64,000 nucleotides of DNA. Source: Ramazzottius varieornatus. Its lineage: Eukaryota > Tardigrada > Eutardigrada > Parachela > Ramazzottiidae. Both the position numbers and the translations under genes were made by a program. Positions 1-12,700 of this stretch are shown here, in pieces. The stretch is taken from positions 7,716,772-7,780,771 of the forward strand of contig BDGG01000002.1 of NCBI GenBank assembly GCA_001949185.1, read 5' to 3'. Each line of letters begins with the position of its first letter. Positions within the stretch are counted from its first letter, which is position 1. The notes below the pieces were generated by a model. That model ran no database searches, had not been told where the DNA came from, and was given only the letters and a program-made list of their open reading frames with translations.

Positions 1-54
1 GACTTGGAAAATTGTTTGCAAACAATCGGTTGTAACACCTCTAATTTTTTCAAC

Positions 55-400
55 TTAATTTCCAGACTTCTGAGCTTCCCAGGTTGAGTTTTCATCGGTG
101 GGATGTTCCTGCAAACTAAAATATGGGTCAAATGTGGTGTTGTTTAAAACCCAAAACACGAACGATAATGCGTGCAAGGTTTACTTTTTTTTCCACAGAT
201 GATGCAGGTCGAAGGCCCACATTTTTAACTGGAAGATACCCGGCATTCCTTTGAGTGCACTGGGACAACAGCTGTTGACTCTCAGCTGCCAGGCGCAACA
301 GGCGTTTACCACTCGTCAGTATTGACTGTACGGCAAAACCCGCAAAACGGAAGCTTCTCCAATTATTCTTCCGCACAACTGACACAACTCTTGGCACCAT
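55..400 (-). CDS. Small two-exon protein, possible mitochondrial or membrane targeting, family unknown
   Basis: I read two exons: 400-185 and 108-55. The intron (184-109) has a GTAAAC donor and a TTTGCAG acceptor and joins in phase 0, giving 89 residues with a stop at 57-55. The first ATG (400-398) follows a good acceptor (TTTGCAG) about 15 bases upstream, which suggests a 5' untranslated exon. The N-terminus is rich in Arg, Val and Phe with no acidic residue for about 25 positions (MVPRVVSVVRKNNWRSFRFA), as in mitochondrial presequences. The C-terminus is acidic and polar. I do not recognise the family. The gene lies downstream of the MRTF-like exons on the same strand and may be nested in one of that gene's introns. 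Confidence 0.5.
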
Positions 401-1184
401 AAGGCTAATCAGCTCAAGCTGCAAAGTCCTCCCTTCGCTTGAACTGGGTCCTGGTGAGAAGCAAGAAAACTCGATCAGCTACGGAAAAAGATATTTTAAG
501 ACCTCTACCGTCCCTCGTCAGCCATTTCTGCTGAGCCGGCTGCTTCTTCCACCACGCAAAGTGCCTCCGCGTGTGCAAGAAGTGAAATAACAGGCTGCAT
601 GCTCAGCCTCAGCAGACATGGAACGTCACTGAAAAACCACACGACGAAGCAAGGATGGAACAAGAAAGCCGAACAGAGCTTGAAAGTCTCAATTTCCTCT
701 ACTTCGCGGTCTCAAAGCCACTGCGTCTACCGAGCCTCGGAACCCTGCAAAACAAGAGAAGACGAGTCGTCAACAGAGGCAGAAACCTGAATGTTCCACT
801 TCGACAAATTCCAACGGAAGCTTGCCACTTGATTGTTGATTGGAAAACCTTCATTCATCCGGAAGTTAGCCCAGTTTTCTACACTCTTGGGACCTTCCCC
901 CTGCTTTCCTTCGTCCTTCCGCACTTGAAACCTTAGAAAAGCAGCCGTTGGCACGAAACCGAAGTTTCGAGCTTTCTAGCATGCACTACAAAGAGTCATA
1001 AAACAATCACAGCCATCTGGAGGCGTTCTGCTCATAAACGCGACAACGCATTCAACCACACGACGAGAACCAAACGATTTCGAGTTTCGTGCATATTGAG
1101 CAGGCATAAACGCGACCAGGTTGACCCACGGTAATAATTATTCCCCTGCGCTTGCACAAAAGTATAATTTTCTATTTGACTTAC

Positions 1185-1529
1185 GTGGCATAATTCCCTG
1201 ATCCACAAGTTGATTGACTGGTCGCCGTTGCATAAGCTTCACTTTCAGCGCTGCAAACACACAGAAAACGTCATCAGCGTACTCAAAGCTAACATTAAAC
1301 ATCTCGGAGAAGAACACCTACACAGCTTGTTCTTGTCCCGTTGCTGCTGAAGGGAAGTTTCGTCCACGGAATACTGAGGCGATCCTTGAGGAACAGATGG
1401 GCTGCCTGCTGTCTGTCCGGCATGTCCTGGTCCTTCGGCGGCATCCTCTTTGGCGTCCACGTTGTCCGACTGTACGCCAGAGGTGTGAGGTTGGAGCTCC
1501 ATAGAGCGCTCGTCCATTTCTTCGCCCAT
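1185..1529 (-). CDS. MRTF-like (myocardin-related transcription factor) 5' coding exons with RPEL motif; partial
   Basis: Two exons: 1529-1322 and 1250-1185. The intron has donor GTAGGT and acceptor TTTGCAG, phase 1. The first exon encodes an acidic, polar stretch starting MGEEMDERSMEL. The second gives LKVKLMQRRPVNQLVDQGIM, a close match to the first RPEL motif of MRTF/MKL proteins, which binds G-actin and controls nuclear entry of this SRF coactivator. The junction reads DKNKLSLKVKL, as I recall it in insect MRTF. The second exon ends with a strong donor (GTAAGT) in phase 1. I cannot find the remaining RPEL motifs, the SAP domain or the leucine zipper in the 1.2 kb to the left edge. The rest either lies outside the window across a long intron or is missing. 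The family call rests on one 22-residue motif plus splice logic. Confidence 0.5.
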
Positions 1530-2581
1530 GGGAGGAAGTTGTGGAATCAGATAAATCCAAAATATTCCATAGGCTATTCCCGTTCAGCACCGTGTAGCTC
1601 ACCATGCAGTTCGTCAGAACCGCCCACCAAGCAATCACAAGTGACTTTTGTTCTTTTGGCGAATCACGACGGATGGTGAATCAAACCGACCAACTGAAAC
1701 AATCTACCTGACAAAACCAAAACACCGACTGTAAAGTTTAAAATGTCCTGGAAGTAGCTTCAAAACTCTTCCCCTCCAGGCTGAGCAAGCTCCAGCTGGC
1801 TGTGTCGTTTAAAGAGCAGACTACTTCAGAATCTGAGATCGCAGGAGGGTTGGTCCAGTGATGGAGGAATATGCAGCGGATTAACGTCGATGAGAGCCAC
1901 TGTTTCAAGGCCGACTGCGCACGCGGAGGTCAGCGATTCAAGACGTCTGACTGCAAGAGGCGGTTACGACGCGAGATCACGATGGGGTAAGGGGTTTCTT
2001 GGGATAATCTATTACGCCATCATCAGCACGTACGCAGGAGCCGTTAACACTCAGAACAAAATGAGAAAGTTGACGATGAAGTTCCAAAATAACTCCTTCT
2101 TTCTTGGCACAGAAGCCACAGATGTGGAACGTTTAACTGCGATGACTGTGCGTGCTGACACAGCCCTGCTTGCCTAGGCAGATGGAACGTCAACAGATCA
2201 GTGCACGATGGTGCGCCGATCAGTACGACTGGAAAAATGTGCTGCCAGTGTGATGTCGCTGGATTACTCCCAGCAGGGCTCACCATAAGTTGCATCTGTA
2301 TGCGTACTCTACCACTCGTAGCCAACGAAGCGTATCGAGCTGCAGCAAGCAAAACCAACAGTAAGCAAGGTTTCGATGGTACGCCGCTCTCTCGCAACCC
2401 TTCAAAACACGTAGGTCAGCCATTTTCTGCAGTGACGTCACTGCGGAACGGAGTCCATCCGCACGCGCTGATTGCAGTCTACCGGCGCGGTAAGGGTACG
2501 ATTTGTAAGCTTGGAAAAGGTAAACCGGACACGTGTTCGGAAAAGGCAGATTACTGAATCCGTCGGTTTTGTTTCAGCGCT

Positions 2582-2914
2582 ATGGATTCACGCCAATTTC
2601 ATGGCGACCTTGTAAACTACTTCGAAATTCCGATCCTGCGGCACGGTCGCCCTTCAGTGTCAATTTCCGACGATGATGCATTCGTCAAATGTGCGGCATG
2701 TTTATCGCAAAACCAGGTAATAATCGTTAGTTGCATATGACTCGTTTGACACATCGAACTAATCTTATACACCGAAGAACACCTAGAACAATACAGCGAA
2801 TGTCTTGTGGCGGACTTGGCGCCATAAGCAGTTGACTCACTGGTATTTCAGAACCTCGACAGCCTTTCAACCAAACGACATGAGTCAGTTGTTTTTTCGA
2901 TAGCCGACGAGTGA
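2582..2914 (+). CDS. Short two-exon protein, unknown function
   Basis: Exons 2582-2716 and 2852-2914 encode 65 residues. The ATG sits two bases after a TTTCAGCGCT context (acceptor at 2571-2577), so a 5' untranslated exon is likely. The internal intron runs from GTAATA to TATTTCAG in phase 0, and exon 2 ends with TGA. Exon 1 starts MDSRQFHGDLVNYFEIPIL and contains an acidic SISDDDAF segment and a CAAC pair. I see no signal peptide, membrane segment or known domain. The evidence is the ATG-to-donor and acceptor-to-stop reading with matching phase, and a chance structure of this size cannot be excluded. Confidence 0.4.
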
Positions 2915-4608
2915 ATCATTAGTTATTTTACATGAACGTTGAGAATTAGTAACGACGTCTCCGGCTAAAAACAGCTGGCCATTGACGTTGGTGGTATGCA
3001 CAGCTGTTTCTGCAAAAAGGCTAGCAGATGTTACAGTCGAGATCCTTGAGAACGAACCCATCTTGCTTTTATGACACAAACACTCAAAATCAGATATTGG
3101 ATCTCTCTCTCTCTCTCGAAGGTTCTTGACTTCGAAGAAGTCGCTCGAGAAGCCAACTGGACCAGACTTTTCCGCTGGGTTCTGGCAATTTTCCTTCGGC
3201 GAAACCGATGATCGGATCTTTGCATGCCATACGTCAACCGGTTTTAACGTGACTGGGAATATTTGAAGTTCCGAACATCAGAGGTCGCAATGCATGACTG
3301 ATAATTTGGAATTGGTCCAGCAAGGCCAGATATTCATTTCGCAATGCTATAGGCTTGACACTGCCGGCTTTGCGTCCGTAGTCAGCGATCCGAATCTGTC
3401 TTACATAACCGACGATAATATTTATGTTTATACAGAGAAAAGGTTCTTCTGTCGATGAGCAACCAGTTGAGATTAACCTTCACGCTACAAAACGAAAATA
3501 AACGCAGTTCGCAAGAGTGATCTTCATTACCAGGGTCGTGATCTTCATCACTTCGGCAAGTAATTGTTTCTACTTTGATCTTCTTCGCTGCGTGCTGAAT
3601 CAGTGGACTCTCTTCCACAGTCACAAGAAGTTCAAATCATCTCGAGTAATGAAACCATGTTCTTGTAGGAAGAATGTGGACGGGTGGTGGAGACCGGAAT
3701 CTGGATAAGATCGGGTAGGATCTCGAAAGATCGAAGCAAGCATCGTCGAGCGAACCTTCTTCTTTCATAGACTAGCTGCGGAGAATGAACGGAACAAGTG
3801 TTACCTGCACGAACAACGGTAGTGCGACAACAGTTGATTACGCTGCTAGTGTTTCAATTGGCTGTCAATTATGCTGCCGGTAGAAAAGTTTTTGGACCGG
3901 AAGTGCGCGAACTAAACGGGATACTAAGGTCATTTTAGGATAAAGTTTGCACTTGACAGGTGCGTTATCATGGCTCCTCCTCGTCTGTTCACCGCACATA
4001 GTACTTCCGACTTCATGACAGCAATGGTGGCCAGTTTCCGCATCCTCCAGTCTGTCGTGAGTTCGCGTGAGCAAGGTCGTTAGTAGCGGTTACGCAATAG
4101 CAGTACAGTTCTCGTAAACTTCCTGTCAGGTGGTCGGTGAGTTGCAGTCGCTAGCTCGGGTTATGAAGCCGACGTTCCCGTATTTTCCCCTTAGTACCGC
4201 ATCTAACAGTACAAGTTTCGCTTATTAGTTAATGGTGGTCTAATGCAGTTTTGGTTGAAGCCCGTTTGATATTGGCTAGCCATTACTCGAGCGGACAATG
4301 GAGAACCGTTGTCATGATCAGCAACGAACGCCGCAAAGAAGGCCAAGAACGAACATGGTTGTCGGCCTTTTAGCCCGTTGACCCAATTTACAAGATTAAC
4401 AATAACTTGCGAGACCATTTTCTATAATCACAACGTGGTGTCCTTCGCGACGAAAATTGCTTTAGTCAGGCGAATTATCTTTTACAGTTGCTGTTGATTA
4501 TACAAAAAGACCTTATCGTAGGGAGGAAATTACTTTGATATCCTACCCCAATTGACTCTTCATCGATCCACCTCGATCCATCTTACAGTTTTTATTATAA
4601 TTTTCAGC
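2915..4608. other. Gene-poor stretch
   Basis: It holds a short CT run (3104-3117) and scattered ORFs without ATG or family similarity. One minus-strand open stretch near 3385-3620 has a coding-like look (Glu/Lys/His-rich), but no ATG in frame and no convincing splice sites, so I do not call a gene. The end of the stretch is the probable promoter and 5' untranslated region of the glycine-rich gene: TTTTCAG at 4601-4607, two bases before its ATG, suggests an untranslated first exon. Confidence 0.5.
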
Positions 4609-5664
4609 ATGGAACAACTTGTGTTAGGATTATTCGCCCTGGCCCACTTTATGAGTAAAAAACGCACTCAACGAACCGGACCAGTTTATCAGATATCTGA
4701 AATCTATAACGGCATTTGATACTTTTGCTTCTTTTTGCAGTCGGTTGCTTTGGTCAATATGGCAAATATGGCGGACCTGGACCAGCTGGATACAATGGAG
4801 GACAAGGCGGATCCGGATATGGTGGCGGCGGAGGAGGTGGCGGTGGTTATGGTGGTGGCGGTGGTTATGGTGGTGGCGGTGGTTATGGTGGTGGCGGAAG
4901 GCGAGGTGGCGGCTACGGCGGGGGAGGACCTGGACCTGGCTCGTACGGAGGTGGGGGAAAACCTATTGCCATTGTGAAACCAGTTTTAGTTTTCCCACCG
5001 ACGCCTTTCGGGTATGTACCTCTTCCAACCTTTTTCACATTTAGGGCATTGGCAAATGAATTTACCTAGGTTGTTCTTCCCAGTGGCGCACCCTCTCAGC
5101 CAGTAACAATGCATAAGTGTGCCATTTGAGAAGACCATCTGGGCATAGTCACTGCATTTACCGACGTCCCATTTCCCGCGATCGAAACAGAATGATTATC
5201 GCCTAACGGAGACCACGTGCTCTTGCGCAAATACCTGGTTTAATGTTAAGGCTTTTCGTTGTAGGTGGCAGAAGGAAGAAGGTTACGGGTACGCTAACAT
5301 TTTCATGCTAGCGCAACTGTTAGGAAGCTACGAGAAGGCCCAAGAGTTCGTCAACAGACTATACAAGATCAACATGCCCAAAGATGCAGGTGATGGCGGC
5401 TACGGTAATGGAGCATTCGAAGGTGGTGGCGGTGGGGCAGGAGAAAAGTACGCGGGGGGAGGACAAGGTGGTTACGGAGGCGCAAGTGCAGGAGGCGGCT
5501 ACGGTAACAACGGTGGATATGGCGCTGCATCAGGCTACGGTGATGGACGGAGTATCAATGTGAGACCTGAGGGACTTCCCAACCTGTCTGCTTTGACTGG
5601 AAGCGGTGTCAACAAAGAAATGTACGATGGTCCTGAATCACCTGAATCGCCAGACAGGAGGTAG
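4609..5664 (+). CDS. Secreted glycine/tyrosine-rich protein (GYGGG repeats)
   Basis: Three exons: 4609-4654, 4741-5011 and 5265-5664, in total 238 residues. Exon 1 and the start of exon 2 give a signal peptide (MEQLVLGLFALAHFM, then IGCFGQ). Next come GYGGG-type repeats built on an 18-base unit at about 4845-4905. A conserved-looking hydrophobic stretch follows (KPIAIVKPVLVFPP), then a non-repetitive helix (YANIFMLAQLLGSYEKAQEF), and a second Gly-rich region. It is probably a structural extracellular protein (cuticle, eggshell or mucus type). I cannot name the family, and Gly-rich repeats arise independently in many proteins. The long ORFs in other frames of this region are shadows of the repeat. 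Intron 2 (5012-5264) carries one copy of the palindromic repeat. Confidence 0.75.
4842..4905 (+). repeat. 18-base in-frame tandem repeat
   Basis: Three near-identical copies of GGTGGTTATGGTGGTGGC lie in exon 2 of the glycine-rich gene and encode GGYGGG. Slippage-prone, so copy number is likely to vary between individuals. Confidence 0.85.
5047..5168. repeat. Palindromic repeat (GTGGCGCAC family), diverged copy
   Basis: The hairpin core is CAGTGGCGCAC near 5081 and GTGTGCCATTTG near 5118. The outer ends are GGCAAATGAATTTAC on the left and TGCATTTACCGAC on the right. It lies in intron 2 of the glycine-rich gene. Confidence 0.7.
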
Positions 5665-6962
5665 AACTTCGTGTTCAGCTCGAAAGATGATACCAAGTAC
5701 GACAAAGCTTTACTGGACATTCTGCCGCCGTCTGGACAGCACGGAATGTCCAGCGTTATGTCTAACAAACGTCTACCAAAGAAAGCCGGCATGCTCATAC
5801 TGTACTGCCCAGAAATTCTTATTATTGAAAAATTTATTGTTTGACTGTCTACCGGGTTGTTCTTGTCAAGTGCTTGATTACAGTCCTTTGTTCATCTAAG
5901 GCTCTAAGCTATCGCAGTACGCTATATGGGCGTGGCTCATAAAGGAGGAACTTAGACCGAAACAAGTTTTGTCTTCCTCGCACCCTGCATTCACACTCCT
6001 GAATGGTCCTAGGAACCATCCGAGCATCTGGGACGACGGCAAATGACATCACGCAGATCGCCATCTCAAGTCGCGCATTACCGTATTATTACTGGCTGAG
6101 AGCGTGCACCACTTGTGAGAACAATCCTGGTGAATTTGTGTTCGGATGCCTCGATCAGGTGCACGGCATATTTCAATCGTATCTTTGTGTCGATTGTTTC
6201 AACACCTCTTAAACTCCATTCCCGTACAACTGTTATGGCATGATGGAGGAACATTAATTTTCGAGGCGAAAGGTAAAAGCAAAGCACACATGAACAAAGT
6301 CGTCAAACGTGTTTCCGTCCTTGACCACTGGAGAAGAATACCACTGCATACCGCTCTCTTTTCGGATCACGAGCACAGATTCTTACCGCGGCTGTTAAAG
6401 CGAACTAAAGATAACCCTTGAGGCAATCTTTCCGTCGACGTCTGTCTATCAGTCAACCAAAGCTTCCTGCTGCTTTTCCGTCTTACACCATTACAGTTCA
6501 CGGCACCGTAAGCACACTATATTTATGTGTCTGCAATGCGAAACGCTTGATTGACGCTTGCTTCCGAAAATCTTTGCACCTTTTTCACGCATTTTAAACT
6601 GGAAGAATTTGGTACGGTAATTTATCGGAAGGTCACTAGGATAATTAAGGCTTGACCACGCCCTGTATAGGAATATATTTTGACACTTGGAGCTCCGGGT
6701 GAGTAACCTTGCATGTTTATGTGTGGATGCATCTTGATTTGTGCAATCTGAGTGTGTTGAATTAGTGCTCTTCAATAGCTGTTTATCGATTGCTGACATG
6801 CTCCATGTTATGCAGACGCGGATAATGCAGGTGACGGACCAGTCTTTGTGTCAACAGTGATAAGGCTTTACACCACAGCCCACAATACTGTATATTCTCG
6901 ATTTCGAGTGAAGCGGCTGCGCAGCATTCATTACCATATCTCCCTCTGGAACATCGTTCTTC
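5665..6962. other. Intergenic stretch before the E2 gene
   Basis: No gene found. It holds one palindromic-repeat copy (6034-6146), the 3' end of the glycine-rich gene, and the probable promoter of the ubiquitin-conjugating enzyme gene at its right end. Confidence 0.5.
6034..6146. repeat. Palindromic repeat, diverged copy
   Basis: CAAGTCGCGCA near 6067 pairs with CGTGCACCACTTG near 6103. The flanks ACGGCAAATGACATC and GGTGAATTTGTG match the family's outer ends. Confidence 0.6.
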
Positions 6963-8097
<1,135 letters not shown>

Positions 8098-8403
8098 TCA
8101 GAGTCAGCCGCGATCGCTTCTCCAAGTATCGACCGACGGCTGACTTCTACGCAGCTAAAAGTGGCTCCACTACTATTTCCTAATGTCCCTTACTGTTCAA
8201 GCTCTCAGCCAGTCATTCATTTATGGCTTGCAGCGGTCAAGTCTGCACTGCATGCTTCTTGTCATTTGGACGAGGAAGGAAGAGGCCGGAAGGATGCAGC
8301 GACGCCTGCTTTGGCCGCACTGCCTCGCAACGGATGCGGACTGGCTTCCTTCAGGCGTAATTGTAAATTAATCCTTGTATCCCTTCACCGTTGATCGGCA
8401 TCT

Positions 8404-8405
<2 letters not shown>

Positions 8406-8442
<37 letters not shown>
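8406..8442 (+). repeat. (CT)n microsatellite
   Basis: About 18 uninterrupted CT units. Confidence 0.98.
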
Positions 8443-8447
<5 letters not shown>

Positions 8448-8670
8448 TGTGTGATACTTTCATCTAATCTTCCGCTTGTGGAAAACACGGCTCAGCTTTG
8501 TCAGGGTGTAATCTAATATTTATTACTGGTGATTCTTGTCGAGGTTCTTCTTTGTTTTTGGAAAATTGTTCTCAGCTGTTTATTTCTTCTCAGGGTTTCT
8601 GAATTTTGAATGGGCGTACCTTAGGAGACCTAAGTTAGTACGGGACGGTGGTAGACGATTTTCTTAAGTT

Positions 8671-8734
8671 CGTTATCCCAAGTGGCGCACCGTTTCATTG
8701 TTGTTAGCCGAGAGCGTGCGCCACTTGGAAAAGA
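8671..8734. repeat. Palindromic repeat core
   Basis: CCCAAGTGGCGCACC (from 8678) and GCGTGCGCCACTTGG are near-perfect inverted arms around a short spacer containing TTTCATTG. The outer ends are poorly preserved. Confidence 0.8.
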
Positions 8735-9764
8735 ATTTTAGAACTACACCGAAAGGCCGCTGTGTTTTTTTTATTCTCGGTTTGGTTTGAGCAGAATTGA
8801 GAGAAAGTGCTTTTACGGGAAGGAATACACTGGAAGTCCTGTCGGTAATGGGTGCGCTTGAAGTAAAGCGTAACGGCGAGGCGCATCGTTAAACCAAGTG
8901 AAAAGTCATATAAGAGCTAATAACGGCGTCAATTCGTCTTGGTAAATTCATTGCAATCGACGCATTCTGTGGCGTAGTTTTCCCCTTTAGCCTGAAGGAT
9001 TACTTTCGGTAAAGCCCGAATGCTTCCCGCATCACAGACGGCTTCCCCTTTTTTTCTACCGCTCCTCTCGAGTAAGTGGCCAGCGTACGTTGATGACGTG
9101 CGGATTGAGAAGACTTGAAAGTGAGGAGGGTATAAGGTCGACATGCTGTGCTGGCTTGTTTCCGCTTCCCCTTTTCCACGCTCCCCATCGCCTCGTATAC
9201 CGTTGCTCCCGAGTGCGACATGCCGGTCGCCGGCGGAAACATCAACTTTTGGGTCCTCCTTTTGGGAAGGACAAGGAAGTGCTACAGTCTTGTAGGACTT
9301 CACTTTGACCCTTATTGTAAACGACAGCCTCTTTAGGCGAACCCTCTTTGAGACGCTGTCCTTGTCGCTTAGCTCCTTGTTCTTTCCTCCACGGCAGCGC
9401 CAGCGGAAAGAGGCCTAAACGCTGGACTGGGATATGAATAGGCTTCTCGTTGAAAGTATCCGCCAGACGTCCATACGTCAACTGTCAGGAAGGTGTAGCT
9501 GTAGCTGTGCCATGTCAAAGGACCTCGCTAATCACCGCATCGACCAAATTTATGTGCCGTACCTGACATTTATACCTGGCTGCAAAATGACGATGGCGAG
9601 GACCTGACTTTGATCACATGGTGTATTTTTATCCGGACGACTTGGGGGTTTGTCCACCTGCATAAGCCTATCTTGAATTCATCTGAAGCAGCCATAGGTA
9701 GCACTGATTTAGACCTGATTGAGAGATACTCTGGCCTGCCGGACCGACGTCAACGGAAGGAACA

Positions 9765-12700
9765 ATGTCGTCTCAGTCGGCACAACCACGCTCGTAAGAA
9801 GCGTTTTCCGGTGCAGGAAGCTGCGAGTCAGTGGCGCTTTTGCCGACGAGCTCTTCAGCCGCTCTTGCTTGCTGACCGTCGACGATCTGATTTGGCGACG
9901 CCACCTGAAATCTCTAGATTATTTCGTGTTTTTGTAGGAGGATGCATTCCTTGGCATCGGTCAAGTCCATCGGCGGAGTGGTCAATGGCAATGGGTCTTC
10001 GAGCGCCATGTCAAGGATTAGACGGTACAGCGTTCAAGTTATGCAGATTGTTCGACCGCTCTTCGCCTCCACCGCAGGTACGCGCCACTAAGATCCGCCC
10101 AGTGCTTCACAGAAAAAATGTATAAAAATTGTATTTTATGGTACAAAATCAACTCTCTAGACCGATTCTCTGGATTATTATCACCGAATTTTAGCACGTA
10201 ATTATTGATATTAAATACTGCCCGAAATCAATAAGTGCAGAACTATACGGGACGGTTTTGACAGATATTGTGCCTTTTTCTACTTTGGTCCTGCAAGGCT
10301 TCCGGTTTTCTTCTTCCACAGTCGCCTTTGAACACCATTCTTAGCGTCTTGTCCTCATCGCTGAAGTTTTGCGTCACGACAGGAAGCTGGCCAGTTTGCG
10401 CGTTTGCTCCTTCATTAGTCTTTAGCTCTCTAGCGCGAACAAATCACGTCTCCTTTCGCGCCTGTGAACCAGACGCTTTTAGCCAACATCTTGCATGTTT
10501 TGCCCGCTTTCCGTCAACATCCATATTCGAGCAGAGCTCTCTGCCGGTATTCGAGTATGAGGGAAGCACGCAACGTCAGTCTCAAGCGTCCCTACAAAAC
10601 CGAGCAAGGATAAAGTATCATGGTGTTGAATTGAGGAGGTCTCTCTTTCGCACCAGAAATGATGGAGGGCCATTGACTATTAATTACTGTAGCGCTACTG
10701 CACATGTACGCGCCAAATACTTATTCCCGTGACTTTCCAACATTGCCTGGATCCGCATCAGTCATTCTAAGCCGATAATTACCCATCTTGATATCGTGTA
10801 TTATTTTCAGCTTGGCGTTCTCGAGCTGCCCATCTGGTTCCTCGCGCCGGTTCGACGCCTACGATATTTCCGGTCCGTCCATGTGGCTTTCTGATTTGTT
10901 TGCATTCCTCGCCGACATCTGGAAGACTCACGACAATATAGTTTAGCTGTCCGGAGGGTTCCTTGCCGTCATTACCGATAATTTATGCGAGATTGCCAAG
11001 ACTCCTCCCTTGGTTCCTTCGGCTTCCTGCCTAGAAAGCATTCCGTGAAATTGGGCGTAGCGTCGTTATAAGAATGTTGAAATTGCCTCAGTCGAAATCA
11101 TCATAGCTTTCTACTTACAAGATCGAAGACTCTGTAGCGTTGTTTTCTTTGACTTCCGGTTGGTTCCTTGTGCACTTATGGTAGGCAGGAATTTGATATT
11201 GGATCTTTGCTCTGTCTGATTCGAATTATGGCGGGTGACTTTGTCGGATGGGGATATGGTGATGACGCGGCTGTGGTTGTCGAAGAGAGCAGTTCGACGT
11301 CGGAGACCAAGTCTACTGTGACTAATTGCAAGTCTCGTAAAACGGCGGAAACTTTACACGTCCATCACTCGTCACCGACCCGCAGAAACCGCTCGCCCAG
11401 TCTTATTAGCCGGCTAAAGGTTCTCTTCCACGCTGGTGGCGAAGGTAAGGTCCTTGTCTCTTAGCTCTACAAAAAAGGCTCTACAAATACTGCACACTTA
11501 GCTAGCCTAAGTTTTAGAGAAGAAGCAGAAAAAGGGCAGTTGTTTCATAAAAGTTTTTGCCGGTAGATTGACTGACTTAAGCGTTTCATAAGCAGTCCGA
11601 TATGGACAGGCAAGACCGAAAAATGAATCGCGACGATTTGCAGCAACGTTACTTGAATTCTGTTTCGCCGATTGTGGCATATCAAAGTCTCAATCAAGCG
11701 CGTTCGCCCGACAAAACATCAGCAGAAGTTGATAATTAATCTTCTCCGCTTAGCCGAGGATACCAAGAACGTCGTTGCCAACATCGAGATCTTTGGTCGT
11801 GGTGGTTCTGACGCCTTGCCGCTTCCTCCTTCATGATATTTTTCCGGCTTACCGCGCATCTGTCAACAAGGACCTGCCGAGGAGACGTAAACTGTCGCAG
11901 TTGATAATGAGGTCAAACCCAACAGTTATGCTTGATCACCGACAGCTGAACACTAATTACCCCAGCCATCCATACTCACGAGCTTGAAATTTGGAGCTAT
12001 AAAGGAACGTTGTAGAGTTCGTCTGTGGTCTCATTTTCATGTTCTCCGTGGGGGAAACTTGCAACAGCGGCAAAAAATTTCACGTTTGCTAACGTTTTGA
12101 ATGTCTCCGTTTCCTCATGGTGTTGTGAAACCTTCTCAAATTTCGCTTCGGTCCTTGGTAATGCCTCGTGGGAGCATATCCGCTAGAAGTATCATTTTGG
12201 GTGTTGCAGATGTCGAGGACTGGGAACTACGGAAGCTGAGTCGGTACGCACCCGGAAGTCTTGATGCCTTATGTCAGTGCACCAACTTCACCCGGAAGGA
12301 AATTCGTGCAATCTACAACGGCTTCAAGCAGGACTGCCCAAACGGCACAGTCAGCAAGGAACGATTCAAGGACCTGTATTGCGGCTTCTTCCCCCTCGGC
12401 GGTCAGTTCTCCAAACCTTCAACTGGGACGTCGGCGAATAATTTGAACCAGACCACTTTGCCAAGTGGCGCACACTTTCAGCTAACTACAATGAACACGG
12501 GCGCCACTTGGAGAACCAGTCTGGTTCAATTCATTCGCCCACGTTCAAATTATCAAACACTCGAATTTCACGCAGACAAATTTACGATTATTCCAGTCGA
12601 TTTGTCGTGCTGTACTTTGGTTTCAGCATTTTTATTACAGTAGTTTTCTGCGTACCGAATGGCGGGACTTTGGCATTTTTTTCTACAGATGCTCGCACAT

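Larger units (their letters stand above)
8098..9764. other. Intergenic stretch between E2 and KChIP genes
   Basis: It contains the E2 3' region, a CT microsatellite, one palindromic-repeat copy and the likely promoter for the distal first exon of the KChIP gene. Overlapping ORFs on both strands at 8930-9480 show no family similarity and I do not call them. Confidence 0.5.

Noticed and set aside
1318-1638. Hydrophobic minus-strand reading (AWWAVLTNCMVSYTVLNG) just upstream of the MRTF-like ATG, suggesting a membrane protein with a one-base frameshift
   Set aside because: It starts from GTG, has a stop directly upstream, and the MRTF RPEL reading explains the downstream frame better.
4735-5044. 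Two long ORFs overlapping the glycine-rich gene in the other plus-strand frames (Val/Met-rich and Trp/Arg-rich)
   Set aside because: They are shifted readings of the GGTGGTTAT repeat. The glycine frame alone joins upstream and downstream exons in phase and has a signal peptide.
8930-9480. Overlapping ORFs on both strands between the E2 and KChIP genes
   Set aside because: No family similarity, no signal or membrane pattern and no splice structure.
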